Shown: positions 55,836-64,000 of the stretch, in pieces
Layout of the letters: each line of letters opens with the position of its first letter
Position numbering within the stretch: position 1 is the stretch's first letter
NCBI GenBank assembly: GCA_963772595.1
Contig: CAVYXZ010000005.1
Coordinates: 62,001 to 126,000, forward strand
Reading direction: 5' to 3'
From: CAVYXZ01 sp963772595
Lineage (GTDB): Bacteria; Chloroflexota; Anaerolineae; Aggregatilineales; Phototrophicaceae
Length of the DNA stretch: 64,000 nucleotides
Notes under the pieces: model-generated
What the model saw: the letters and a program-made list of their open reading frames with translations, nothing else
Database searches by the model: none
What the model was told of the DNA's origin: nothing
Position numbers and translations under genes: made by a program

Positions 55836-57071
55836 TCAAGCTGTGGCGCGTTGGGCGGCGAAGCGTACCGGCAGCGACTCCATGCCGCGCAGCATGATCC
55901 CCTTGCGCCAGCGCAGTGAGTCCACCGGCACAGCCAGATCAAGATCCGGCATCCGCGCCAGCAGCGTCTGGATGGCGATCTGCCCTTCCAACCGGGCCAG
56001 CGGCGCGCCCAGGCAGTAGTGAACGCCCTGCCCAAAGGCCAGATGCCGGTTCGGGTCGCGGCTGATGTCGAGCGTATCGGCATCGGGGAACTGGCTTTCA
56101 TCCCGGTTGGCCGAAGCAATCACGCCATGCACGGTCGCCCCACGCGGGATAGTGACGCCTTCAATTGTGATGTCTTCGCGCGCGAAACGGGTATCGGCCC
56201 ATTCGACCGGGCTGTAGAAGCGCAGCAGTTCCTCGATGCCGGGCCGGATGAGGGCCGGATCCTCCCGCAAGCGTTCCATCTGCTCGTGGTGTTCCATCAG
56301 CGCCAGCATTCCGTTGCCGATCAGATTGACGGTCGTCTCATGCCCGGCCACCAGCAGCAGGAAGATCATCGCCACCAGTTCATCCTCGCTCAGGGCATCG
56401 TCCGCTTCTTTGGCCTGAACCAGCGCAGTCGTCAGGTCGTCCTGCGGATGCTCGCGGCGGTCCTCAATCAGATACCGGATGTAGCTCAGGAAGGCGTACA
56501 GCTACGGGATCAACAGCAGCTTGCCCCAACTGGAGGCGGTGGACTTAATCATCGCGTTCGACCAGCGATGGAATTTGTAGCGATCCGCCGCCGGAATGCC
56601 CAGCATCTCGGCAATGACTGTCATGGGCAGCGGCAGCGCCAGATCCCGCATCAGGTCCATGCGGCCATTGCGCGCGGCCTCGTCCAGCAGTTCATTCGTG
56701 ATGTCCTGAATCCGCGTGTTCATGGTCTCAATCAATCGCGGCGTGAAGGCTTTGTGGACCAATCCGCGCAGCCGGGCATGATCCGGGTTGTCGAGTTCCA
56801 GCATATTGCGATCAACCGCCTTGAGAAAACCGGGTACCCAGGGCTGTTTCGCCCTCTGTTCCGGCGTCAGGGCGTTCAGTTTGTCTTTGACAAAGCGCTC
56901 ATCTTTGAGCAGGGCCGTCACGTCATCATAGCGCGTGATGAACCAAGCCGTCTGCTTATCCGGCAGCATGATCGGATGCACGGGCGCTTCGGCGCGCAGT
57001 TGGGCATAGAACGGATAGGGATTGGCCTTGAAGGCCGGGCTGGTCACGTTCACGTTGGGAATGCTCGTCAT
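55836..57071 (-). CDS. Cytochrome P450, CYP107-like, interrupted by an in-frame TAG
   Basis: One continuous frame of 411 codons with a single TAG at 56504-56502 (codon 190), where homologues usually have Gln or another polar residue. Both sides are well conserved: DNPDHARLRGLVHKAFTPR upstream; downstream YAFLSYIRYLIEDRREHPQD, the I-helix MIFLLLVAGHETTVNLIG, K-helix EELLRFYSP and haem loop HLAFGQGVHYCLGAPLARLE. Bacterial class I P450s of this type oxidise fatty acids, terpenoids or xenobiotics. The TAG means a recent nonsense mutation or a base-call error. A TetR gene lies 17 bp upstream and likely controls it. Confidence 0.85.
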
Positions 57072-57088
57072 GAGGTCGTCTCCTTAAA

Positions 57089-57739
57089 TTACGGTTCCAG
57101 GCCATCGAGAATCATGGCCGTAAGCACGTCCGGCAGGGTATCGCTGTACGCTTCCAGCACCGGATCCTCCAGAATGCGCAGAATCATGATCCCTAAAAAC
57201 GTCGCCCCCATCATCCGCAGGGCCAACCGGAGATGGTCCGGCTTCAACTTGCCCGCTTCGGCCAGCCTGGCGACGTATTTTTCAGCCAGCGCGAAGGTCG
57301 GCTCGACAATCTGCTGCTTATATAGCTCGCGGAGTTCCGGGTTGACGATGACTTCGGCCAGAACCACCTGGAAGGCCCCGACGCCGTCTTGCATGATCCG
57401 GTCGATACGCTGGCGCATGTAGCGCTCCATTGCGCTGCGCAGATCGACCGCATCAAGCTGGGCGAAATCTTCCTCGCGCCGGTCGCTTTCGTTCAGGCGA
57501 TCCAGAATGCCCAGCATCAGCGCCGTCTTGTTCTCGAAATAGTTGTAAATGGTCCCATCGGCGATACCTGCTGCCCGCGCTATGTCGCGGATCGTCGCCC
57601 GCTGGAAGCCCTTCTCGGCAAAGACCTGCGTGGCCGCATCCAGAATCTGATTGCGCCGCGCCAGGATCAACTGTGCCTGAATTGGATCGACTGTCTCATT
57701 GCCATGAATGAACGCCCATTCAGTTGAATGAATAACCAT
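57089..57739 (-). CDS. TetR-family transcriptional regulator
   Basis: 216 residues. The helix-turn-helix is RRNQILDAATQVFAEKGFQR followed by RDIARAAGIADGTIYNYFEN. The C-terminal ligand domain is helical (MERYMRQRIDRIMQDGVGAF; LRLALRMMGATFLGIMILRI) and of the TetR_C type. The only in-frame ATG, at 57739, lies in the palindrome 57727-57744, and no other ATG, GTG or TTG occurs in frame before the helix-turn-helix, so the operator overlaps the start codon and strict autorepression is expected. It is followed by the P450 gene in the same direction. Confidence 0.88.
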   Translation of the reverse strand: MVIHSTEWAFIHGNETVDPIQAQLILARRNQILDAATQVFAEKGFQRATIRDIARAAGIADGTIYNYFENKTALMLGILDRLNESDRREEDFAQLDAVDLRSAMERYMRQRIDRIMQDGVGAFQVVLAEVIVNPELRELYKQQIVEPTFALAEKYVARLAEAGKLKPDHLRLALRMMGATFLGIMILRILEDPVLEAYSDTLPDVLTAMILDGLEP

Positions 57740-57744
57740 TCATT
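57727..57744. promoter_or_regulatory. TetR operator candidate overlapping the start codon
   Basis: Perfect palindrome AATGAAT-AACC-ATTCATT. Further ATTCA/TGAAT half-sites lie within the first codons (57700-57725). Typical TetR operator size and symmetry. Confidence 0.65.
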
Positions 57745-57797
57745 TCATGATACAGCATGTGTTATCCCCTGTAAAGGGACTTTAGGCGGAACAGAAC

Positions 57798-57828
57798 AGG
57801 AGCCAGTCGCGCTTATGGACTGACTCCT
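57798..57828 (-). terminator. Hairpin after the NatB-type permease gene
   Basis: AGGAGCCAGTC pairs with GACTGACTCCT with one mismatch over 11 bp, 9-nt loop, 23 bp after the permease stop. The following tract is only mildly T-rich. Confidence 0.45.
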
Positions 57829-57850
57829 CTCTAGCTGAGTTCAGAGATAG

Positions 57851-59033
57851 CTAACGTCCGTAGAGCATCCGCTCGCGGTTGAAGAGGCGCAGCGCCACCC
57901 GCAGGCCGAAGACCACGCCGATCAGGCTGCCGACGATGGCGTAGGGGATGGCGGTGGCGGGCAGCGGCGCACTGAGCGTCATCTTGGAGATGACCGCCAC
58001 CGGGCCGTACAATGGGATCAGGTAAGCCAGGTCGTTCACCGGGGGTCTGAAGGCGACAAAAAAGCCGCCGAACACGCCGACAAAGGTCACGAGCGAGGAG
58101 GCGGATTGCGCGTCTTTGAAGGTGCTCTGGCGCACGGTCAGGATCATGACAATCACGTTGAACAGCAGCGTCATGCGGGATGCCGACCAGCAGCGCCACC
58201 ACCACCACCTGGAAGGGCAGCGGTGCCGCCTGCACCGATTGCGGCAGCAAGGCAGTGGCAATATAGAAGCTCAGCAGCGTCAGCGTGACCGGCACGACGG
58301 CGAAGGTAAAGACCGCCGCCAGCTTGCCGATCATGACCTCGGCATCGCTCACCGGTGTGACCAGCAGCGCTTCCAGCGTACCGCGCTCTTTCTCGCCTGC
58401 GGTGACGTCAATGGCAATGAAGATACCCGACTGCGCGATCAGGATCGTGATAATCAGCGGCAGCATGAAGGAGGCGACCAGGCCCGCCTGCTGCTCCGGG
58501 GTCATCAGGCTTTCCTGATTCAGCACCACCGGCTGAATCAGATCCGGGGTCAGGTCATGCTGGGCCAGCCGCCGAGTCGATTCAGTCTGGTTATACTGGT
58601 TGATCGCCAACTGTAAGCGGTCCCCGGAGAAATCTGGACTGAACAGCCCTCCAGCGCTGACGTTGGTGTAGACGGTCAACTGGGCCGGGGTCTGGTTCGC
58701 CAGCGCGTTTTCGAAATCGGGCGAGACCACCAGTCCGGCACCAAGTTCACCGCGTTGGATGACGTCCAGCAGATCACCGTCGTAAGGTTCCAGCACAATC
58801 CCGGCGGCTTGCAGGCTATCGACAAAATCAGGCGCGAGGTTCTCGATCCCCAGAGTCGGGATCGTCTGGGTCTGCTGGGCGCGCTCTTGCATCGAGGCGC
58901 TCAGCAGCGGGTTAAACACCGCGTAAAACACGCCGAAACCAATGGCGAACAGCACAGCCTGTATCACCGCGCGCCGGTCGCGCAGGTTATCCATTAATTC
59001 TTTCTGCCAGATACTGCGAATACGATAGAACAT
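57851..59033 (-). CDS. ABC-2 type permease, NatB-like (one frameshift)
   Basis: About 394 codons; a shift near 58175 joins VVVVALLVGIP to MTLLFNVIVMILTVRQSTFK. The N-terminus is a cytoplasmic segment and a first helix (IWQKELMDNLRDRRAVIQAV), then a large extracytoplasmic domain (about 45-180). The core has LVASFMLPLIITILIAQSGI and the ABC-2 signature ITAGEKERGT-like VTAGEKERGTLEALLVTPVS. Four further helices follow. NatB with NatA exports sodium ions or drugs. The ATPase gene is not downstream in the window; upstream of 59033 the strand is occupied by a divergent gene, so its partner is elsewhere. Confidence 0.85.
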
Positions 59034-59159
59034 AGGCTTTCCTCCCCCACTCTATAACGCAGCACACCGAGCAAAAGTTGCGAGACAGGCTGCCAGACGC
59101 ATTGAATTCAGTCGAATATCGGGTACACTTCACCTCTTGCGGTACACACAGGGGGGAAC

Positions 59160-59982
59160 ATGTCCGAAGCGGAGGTCATCCAACGCACATCCACACCGCT
59201 TACATTCGCCATGATGGTCGAGCAGTTCGCCGCCCTGGGCCTCAGCGCCGGGCAGACCGTGATGGTCCACAGCAGCATGAGCCAGATGGGCTGGATCGCA
59301 GGCGGAGCGGAAGTCGTGATTCGCGCTCTGCTGACCGTGCTGACGCCTTCCGGCACGCTGCTGATGCCCGCGCACAGCGGCGCGAACACCGACCCGGCGC
59401 AATGGGTCAACCCACCGGTGCCGGAAGCCTGGTGGCCCATCATCCGCGCGCAGACCCCGGCTTATAATCCGATCACCACGCCGACACGCGGCATGGGCGT
59501 CATTGCCGAGCAGTTTCGCTCCTGGCCCGGTGCGCTGCGCAGTGCGCATCCGACGGTCTCCTTCGCGGCGCTGGGGCCGCAACGCCCGCGCCTGCTGGCC
59601 GATCAACCCTGGAAGCCGACTTAGGCGAAGGCTCGCCGCTGAGCAGGCTCTACGACCTGGATGGTGATGTGATGCTGATCGGCGTGGGACATGGCAACAA
59701 TACCTCGCTGCATCTGGCCGAACACCGCGCCGACTGGCCGGGCAAGCGCTCTATGAAAAACGGCTGCGCCATGATGGTCGAGGGCCGCCGCCGCTGGGTG
59801 GAATACGAGGCGCTGGATGTCGATTCGGGCGATTTCGACGCGCTGGGCCGTGATTACGAAGTCGAACATCCGGTCAGACCGGCAAAGTAGGTCTGGCCGA
59901 CACGCGCCTGCTCAAGCAGCGCCCGCTGATCGACTACGCCGTCGAGTGGCTGGCCGCCCAACGCAGCGCGGCACAGGTCTAG
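59160..59982 (+). CDS. Aminoglycoside N(3)-acetyltransferase-family protein (two frameshifts)
   Basis: About 274 codons in three frames. The first has LGLSAGQTVMVHSSMSQMGW, VIRALLTVLTPSGTLLMPAH and TPTRGMGVIAEQF. A lost C near 59608 shifts to LEADLGEGSPLSRLYDLDGD followed by MLIGVGHGNNTSLHLAEHRA with the conserved His. A second shift near 59875 leads to TRLLKQRPLIDYAVEWLAAQ. The AAC(3) fold transfers acetyl from acetyl-CoA to aminoglycosides, but chromosomal members such as YokD often have other amine substrates, so resistance should not be assumed. Confidence 0.82.
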
Positions 59983-60012
59983 CGCTACATGAAGGTCCGG
60001 TGACCTGGAATG

Positions 60013-60067
60013 CACCCCCATCCCCGACCCTTCCCCCGGAATTCGAGGGTAATTTAGGGAGGGGTGG
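60013..60067. repeat. Dispersed repeat, shortened relative of the MITE interior
   Basis: The block CACCCCCATCCCCGACCCTT at 60013 and ATTTAGGGAGG at 60052 match the two ends of the interior of the element at 33142-33241 (23 of 24 over the first block). The middle is missing. The two ends are inverted repeats of each other and can fold. Confidence 0.6.
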
Positions 60068-60078
60068 TTCTGCGCCCC

Positions 60079-60696
60079 TTAGCAAATACTCCGCAGCGAG
60101 GCCAGGTTGAGGTCTGGCGTCGGATAGCTGAGCAGGCGCTGCTCCAGCCGGACCTCGACCGGCAGGTCCCAGAAGGCCCAGGGCGGCTGATGCCAATAAT
60201 TCGCGCAGAGGCTGTAGGCGCTGACTTGCAGGCCCCAACGCGGGTACAGCATGATGAAATACTGGCTGGGCCGGACGCTGGGATCGTAATCAACCCCCTC
60301 CGGCGGCCCCAGCGCCAGGATCACGTCGCCCAGGCGCATCCGGGTTGTCAGGCGAACGAGCTGCACACGGTCTACCGACACGTAGAGGTAATTGGCGGCG
60401 TCTGGATTGATGAAATCGGGCTGCGTGCCGTTCCACTGAATGTCGTAAAACTCAGCGCTTTCCACCACGTCGGCGATCCAGGCATGAGTTTTGAGCTGCT
60501 CGATGGCGGTTTCAATGCGCGCGCCGGGCTGTGCCCCCAACAGACAGGGTGCCTGGCAGCCTTCCGGCGGCAGCAGAAAGCTCAGCAGCAGCGAGGGATC
60601 GTAGGGCTGGCTGTGCAGCAAGGCGACGGCGACCAGCCACAGCAGGCTCAGCACCGCGCCAGCCCGCAGGACTCGCATCCACAGCCGCAAACTCAT
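60079..60696 (-). CDS. Membrane-anchored protein of unknown function
   Basis: 205 residues. One N-terminal helix (AGAVLSLLWLVAVALLHSQP) anchors a predominantly extracytoplasmic part. Early in the domain is PPEGCQAPCLLGAQPGARIE, whose two cysteines may bond, then an ETAIEQLKTHAWIADV helix and a beta-rich region ending YPTPDLNLASLRSIC. This layout with PEGCxxPCxxGxxPG is seen in unassigned Chloroflexota membrane proteins, but I know no function. It is 15 bp downstream of the amidase stop's opposite side, both on the minus strand, so it may be the second gene of an operon. Confidence 0.6.
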   Translation of the reverse strand: MSLRLWMRVLRAGAVLSLLWLVAVALLHSQPYDPSLLLSFLLPPEGCQAPCLLGAQPGARIETAIEQLKTHAWIADVVESAEFYDIQWNGTQPDFINPDAANYLYVSVDRVQLVRLTTRMRLGDVILALGPPEGVDYDPSVRPSQYFIMLYPRWGLQVSAYSLCANYWHQPPWAFWDLPVEVRLEQRLLSYPTPDLNLASLRSIC

Positions 60697-60711
60697 GGAC
60701 CTCAGGACCGG

Positions 60712-62095
60712 CTAAAGCGGCGGGGCCTGCCAGCCGCCGAAAGCCGTCTCGACAAAAGCTGCCACCGCCAGCGCGTGTTCCTCACGATAGGGCTTCGCCA
60801 GGACCTGCACGCCGATGGGCAGGCCGTTGTCAGCGGTCCCGGCCCGCACCACCACGCCCGGCCAGCCGGTCAGGTTGTAGGTAGCGGTGTAGCTGAAATC
60901 GGGATAATGCTCGTCCAGGGTGCCATGTTTGAGCGCCACACTCGCGTTGACCGGGCAGAGCATGATGTCGTAATCGTCCATAAAGGTCAGCATCCGGCTG
61001 CGGAACTGGTCGAGTTCGATCAGCGCACGGCCAAATTCATCACCGGGCAGCGGCTGAATATCGGCAATGTAGGCCACCTGTCGGCTGAGCTGCGTGGTCC
61101 CGGCCTGGGCGATAATGTCGCGGAAGGACTGGCGGCCATCGGCGTTGGCGACCGCCCGCCACAGTTCCCAGGTGCGCTCCAGCCCTGCCGGGCACTTCTC
61201 CTCGACCGAGGTGACTTCGGCGTCCAGGGCCTGCGCAACCGCCCGCAGCGTCTGCATGATCTCCGGGATGGGCGTGACGTCGCCGTTATCGGTATGGAAA
61301 ACCACGCGCAGCGCTCGCAGATCGACTCCGGCGGGGTCCGGCAGCGGCGCGGGAATGATCGCCGGATCTCGACCGTCCGGCCCGGCGATGATGCTCAGCA
61401 GCAGGTGGAGATCGCCGACATAGCGCGCCAGCGGCCCGATCTGCTGGTAGCTGTCGCTGGCCCCGCTGGCATAGGGAATGATGTGCCCGGTACGCGGCAC
61501 CCGTCCGGATGTCGGCTTGATCCCGGCGATGCCGCAGAAATGCGCGGGCAGTCGGATGCTGCCGCCGTAGTCGCTGCCGATGTCGAAGGGTGCGCCCCCG
61601 CTGGCAACGATGGCCGCCGCGCCCCCGCTGCTGCCGCCGGGCGAGCGGCTGAGATCGTAGGGGTTGTTGGTACGGCCATAGATGAGGTTATCGGTCTCAA
61701 AACGCAGCGTGAGTTCAGGCGTGTTGGTCTTGCCCAGCAGGATCGCGCCCGCCGCTTTGAGCCGCGCCACGACCGTCGCGTCCTGCTCCGGGACAAAATG
61801 CTTCCGGCCCAGCGTGCCCCCGGTGGAGATGACTCCGGCGGTATCCAGCGAGTCCTTGATGGTCATCGGGACCCCGTGCAGCGGCCCCATCGAACTCGCC
61901 GCGTGCCAGCGCCTCGTCAGCCGCGCGCGCCTGAGCCAGCGCCGACTCAGCAGCCACCTGAACGACCGCGTTCAGCGCCGGGTTGACCGCCTCAATTCGC
62001 GCCAGACAGGCCTCGACCAGTTCCCGCGACGACAGCCGCTTCTCGCGGATCGCCTGGGCCAACTCAGTCACCGGCGCATAAATGACATCGTTCAC
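60712..62095 (-). CDS. Amidase-signature-family protein (one frameshift)
   Basis: About 461 codons. The first frame has VTELAQAIREKRLSSRELVE; a spurious base near 61888 precedes GPLHGVPMTIKDSLDTAGVI with the catalytic Lys. The Ser-cisSer-Lys triad is completed by SRSPGGSSGGAAAIVASGG and FDIGSDYGGSIRLPAHFCG. The C-terminus TATYNLTGWPGVVVRAGTAD followed by LPIGVQVLAKPY is typical. These enzymes hydrolyse amides; without gatB/gatC neighbours it is not the Glu-tRNA amidotransferase subunit. Substrate unknown. Confidence 0.87.
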
Positions 62096-62214
62096 GTCAA
62101 CCTCCTCGACAGCACCCCTGGACAGGATTCACGCCATTCAGTATAACTGATTGGGACCTGTTCTTTAACCGTACCAGAGACCGCCCCCCTGTCTCTGCTT
62201 AAGAGGACTTATTC

Positions 62215-63198
62215 ATGATTAAAATTGCCGAGGTTTTGCCGCCGCATTTCAGCCCACTGTGGACGATGGTCAAGCAGTGCGGCATTGACGACGTGGTCGG
62301 CGGCATGGATTTCAGCCGGGGCCTGGATGTGCCGCAAAGAGGAGCTGCCCTGGAGCTATACGTCGCTGCTGCGCGTCAAGAAAGCCTATGAGGATCGCGG
62401 CTTCAGCTTCGACGTGCTGGAGAGCCGTCCGCCGCTGAACAAGGCCAAGCTGGGCCTGCCGGGCCGCGACGAAGAGATCGAGACCGCCTGCGAACTGATC
62501 CGCAACCTGGGCGCACTGGGAGTCGGTGTGTGGTGCTACGAGTGGATGCCGGTCTTCAACTGGACGCGCACCTCGACCACGACCCCGTCACGCGGCGGCG
62601 CGCTGGTCACCAGCTACGATAACGACCTGATGCGCGCTGCCCCGCTGACCGAATACGGCGAAGTCTCCGAAGAGACGCTGTGGGAGAACCTGAAGTACTT
62701 CCTGGAGCGCGTCGTCCCGGTGGCGAGAAGAGGTCGGGGTCCAACTGGCGATGCACCCGGACGATCCGCCGCTCTCGCCGATTCGCGGCCTGGGGCGCAT
62801 CATGCGCAGCGTCGAGAATTTCCAGCGCCTGATCGACCTCGTGCCCAGCCCGGTCAACGGCATCACGCTGTGCCAGGGCAATTTCACCATGATGACCGAC
62901 GACCTGCCCGGCGTGATCCGCCACTTTGGCGAGCAGGGCAAGATCTTCTTCGTCCACATGCGCGATGTGCGCGGCACGCCGGAACACTTCCAGGAGACCT
63001 TCCACGACGACGGTCAGACCGACATGCTGGCCTGCATGAAGGCCTACCGCGACATCGGCTTCGAAGGGCGTCCTGCGGCCCGATCACGTGCCGACGATGG
63101 AGGGCGACAGCAACGAGCGCGCCGGCTACTCCGCCATTGGCCGCCTCTTCGCCATCGGCTATCTCAAGGGCCTGCGCGAAGCGGTCTATGCGGGTTGA
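62215..63198 (+). CDS. uxuA: D-mannonate dehydratase (three frameshifts)
   Basis: About 327 codons over four frame segments. The ATG at 62215 follows AAGAGGA. Segments in order are KIAEVLPPHFSPLWTMVKQC; LPWSYTSLLRVKKAYEDRGF; LGVGVWCYEWMPVFNWTRTS; VQLAMHPDDPPLSPIRGLGR; NGITLCQGNFTMM; VHMRDVRGTPEHFQETFHDD; and RPDHVPTMEGDSNERAGYSA. The shifts are near 62335, 62725 (an extra A) and 63068 (an extra G). The enzyme dehydrates D-mannonate to 2-keto-3-deoxygluconate in hexuronate breakdown, using metal bound by the conserved His/Cys/Asp set seen here. The RraA-family gene follows. Confidence 0.88.
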
Positions 63199-63240
63199 GG
63201 CCAAGTGGGTACAGGCACGTTATAATAAGGATCGTGTGTC

Positions 63241-63269
63241 GTAGGGGAGGGTTTGAAACCCTCCTCTAC
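63241..63269. repeat. Palindromic dispersed repeat
   Basis: GTAGGGGAGGGTTTGAAACCCTCCTCTAC is nearly a perfect palindrome (described by arms GTAGGGGAGGGTTT and AAACCCTCCTCTAC). It lies 43 bp after the mannonate dehydratase stop. It could terminate that transcript; the GTAGGGG unit also occurs at 53310. Confidence 0.6.
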
Positions 63270-63313
63270 AATCAACAATCCAGGTGTTAATACATAGAAT
63301 AGGACATTTATTT

Positions 63314-64000
63314 ATGCTCATAGCCACGCCAAAAGAAACCATCGAGGCCATGACCCGCCTCAACCCCTTTGACCGCTTCCCCGATGGCCGCCCGCGCGTG
63401 CCGGATGACATCATGCGCCGCATGGCAAACGTCACCAGCGAGCAGGCCTGGGGCATCCTCAGGAACAACAACTACAACTTTCAGTTCGAGGGCAACTGGT
63501 TCAACACGCATCCCGACAAGATCCTGACCGGGCGCGCCGTGACCGCCATGATGGTCCCCTACCGGCCCGATCTGCACGATCTGGTGCAGGAACAAGGCGT
63601 GGCGGAAGGGCGCATCGGCGGCCAGAACTCCTGGGTGATCGACACCCTGGAAGAAGGCGATGTGCTGGTGGTCGATCTCTTCGGCAAGATCAAAGACGGC
63701 ACCTTTGTCGGTGACAACCTCTCGACCTCGGTGCAGACGCGCACTCATCGCGGCGCGGTCATTCACGGCGGTATCCGCGATTACCAGGGCATCATGCACC
63801 TGCCGGAATGCGTCATCTTCTGCCGGGGCGTGCATCCCACGCCAATTGCCGACGTGACCCTGCTGGGCATCAACATGCCGATCCGCATCGGCGAGGCGAC
63901 CGTGCTGCCCGGCGATGTCGTGCTGGGCACGCCGACCGGCGTCTATTTCATCCCGCCGCATCTGGCGAAGGAAGTGGTCGATAAAGCCGAGGACACGCAG
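63314..64000 (+). CDS. RraA-family protein (C-terminus beyond the window)
   Basis: 229 codons are visible from the ATG at 63314. After an N-terminal extension (ETIEAMTRLNPFDRFPDGRP) the RraA/HMG-aldolase fold is clear: VTSEQAWGILRNNNYNFQFE, ILTGRAVTAMMVPYRPDLHD, LEEGDVLVVDLFGKIKDGTF, VGDNLSTSVQTRTHRGAVIH, GGIRDYQGI (the GG-RD motif) and VLPGDVVLGTPTGVYFIPP. Catalytic members are class II pyruvate aldolases or dehydratases acting on 4-hydroxy-2-oxo acids; RraA itself modulates RNase E. Next to a mannonate dehydratase gene an enzymatic role on a sugar acid is more likely. Confidence 0.88.
   Translation, partial: MLIATPKETIEAMTRLNPFDRFPDGRPRVPDDIMRRMANVTSEQAWGILRNNNYNFQFEGNWFNTHPDKILTGRAVTAMMVPYRPDLHDLVQEQGVAEGRIGGQNSWVIDTLEEGDVLVVDLFGKIKDGTFVGDNLSTSVQTRTHRGAVIHGGIRDYQGIMHLPECVIFCRGVHPTPIADVTLLGINMPIRIGEATVLPGDVVLGTPTGVYFIPPHLAKEVVDKAEDTQ

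Noticed and set aside
59160..59982. Acquired aminoglycoside resistance gene
   Set aside because: No integron, transposase or plasmid context; chromosomal AAC(3)-fold proteins are common and often have other substrates.
60712..62095. Subunit A of Glu-tRNA(Gln) amidotransferase (gatA)
   Set aside because: The amidase signature fits, but there are no gatB or gatC neighbours and the C-terminal region is shorter and different, so only the family is claimed.
53218..63290. CRISPR-like repeats in the non-coding gaps
   Set aside because: The repeated blocks at 53310, 55756, 60013 and 63241 are palindromic single units at different loci, without regular spacers or cas genes.

Overview
The window looks like a chromosome segment of a Chloroflexota bacterium, probably Anaerolineae-like. 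This is an inference from protein types: Tat-exported SBP_bac_5 solute-binding proteins, a fused CrtYcd lycopene cyclase, a DUF5679 zinc ribbon, many LacI-type sugar regulators and orphan glycoside hydrolases. No rRNA or tRNA gene was seen.

Layout. 1-14 kb: a sugar locus with an ABC permease (cut by the window edge), a GHL6-type hydrolase, a Tat solute-binding protein, a divergent LacI regulator with an Fe-alcohol dehydrogenase, then a minus-strand run of a TIM-barrel isomerase, cysteine hydrolase, Gfo/Idh oxidoreductase, GH95 alpha-L-fucosidase and aldo/keto reductase. 14-28.6 kb: a light-response and carotenoid island with CPD photolyase, a CrtI-like desaturase/isomerase, a secreted FAS1-DUF4397-FAS1 protein, a CYP175-like P450, a GT2 glycosyltransferase, a PlsY-family acyltransferase, a CarH-type B12 photoreceptor-repressor, crtB, folE, an NDUFA9-like protein, crtI and crtYcd. 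29.4-33.7 kb: a NarL-type two-component pair, a secreted cupredoxin-like protein and a small membrane protein, with a 188-bp MITE-like element. 34-43.3 kb: a rare-sugar operon (two FGGY kinases, a DUF5060-type hydrolase, a SorC regulator, split transketolase, an L-fucose-isomerase-like enzyme). 43.4-52 kb: a trehalase-like toroid hydrolase, a GH-A-like protein, a LacI regulator with a clear promoter/operator upstream of a second Tat solute-binding protein, and a heparinase II/III-like protein. 52-64 kb: two TIR proteins, an ABM monooxygenase, a DeoR-NosL fusion regulator with a secreted protein, a TetR/P450 pair, a NatB-type permease, an AAC(3)-type acetyltransferase, amidase, mannonate dehydratase and an RraA-family protein.

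The most interesting system is the carotenoid island. Two intergenic regions carry TGTNNA direct repeats with near-helical-turn spacing: five exact 11-bp repeats before the FAS1 gene and divergent desaturase, and four repeats at 11/12/11 bp over the -35 boxes of the divergent carH and crtB promoters. Together with the CarH signature Wx9EH in the regulator, this predicts a light-derepressed regulon covering carotenoid synthesis, DNA photorepair, GTP cyclohydrolase I and carotenoid hydroxylation, glycosylation and acylation.

Many conserved genes (15.5-24.6, 37.6-42 and 52-63 kb) are broken by single-base frameshifts, often a spurious A or a short C/G homopolymer slip. The reading frames are otherwise well conserved, so I annotate them as single genes and suspect assembly error more than decay.
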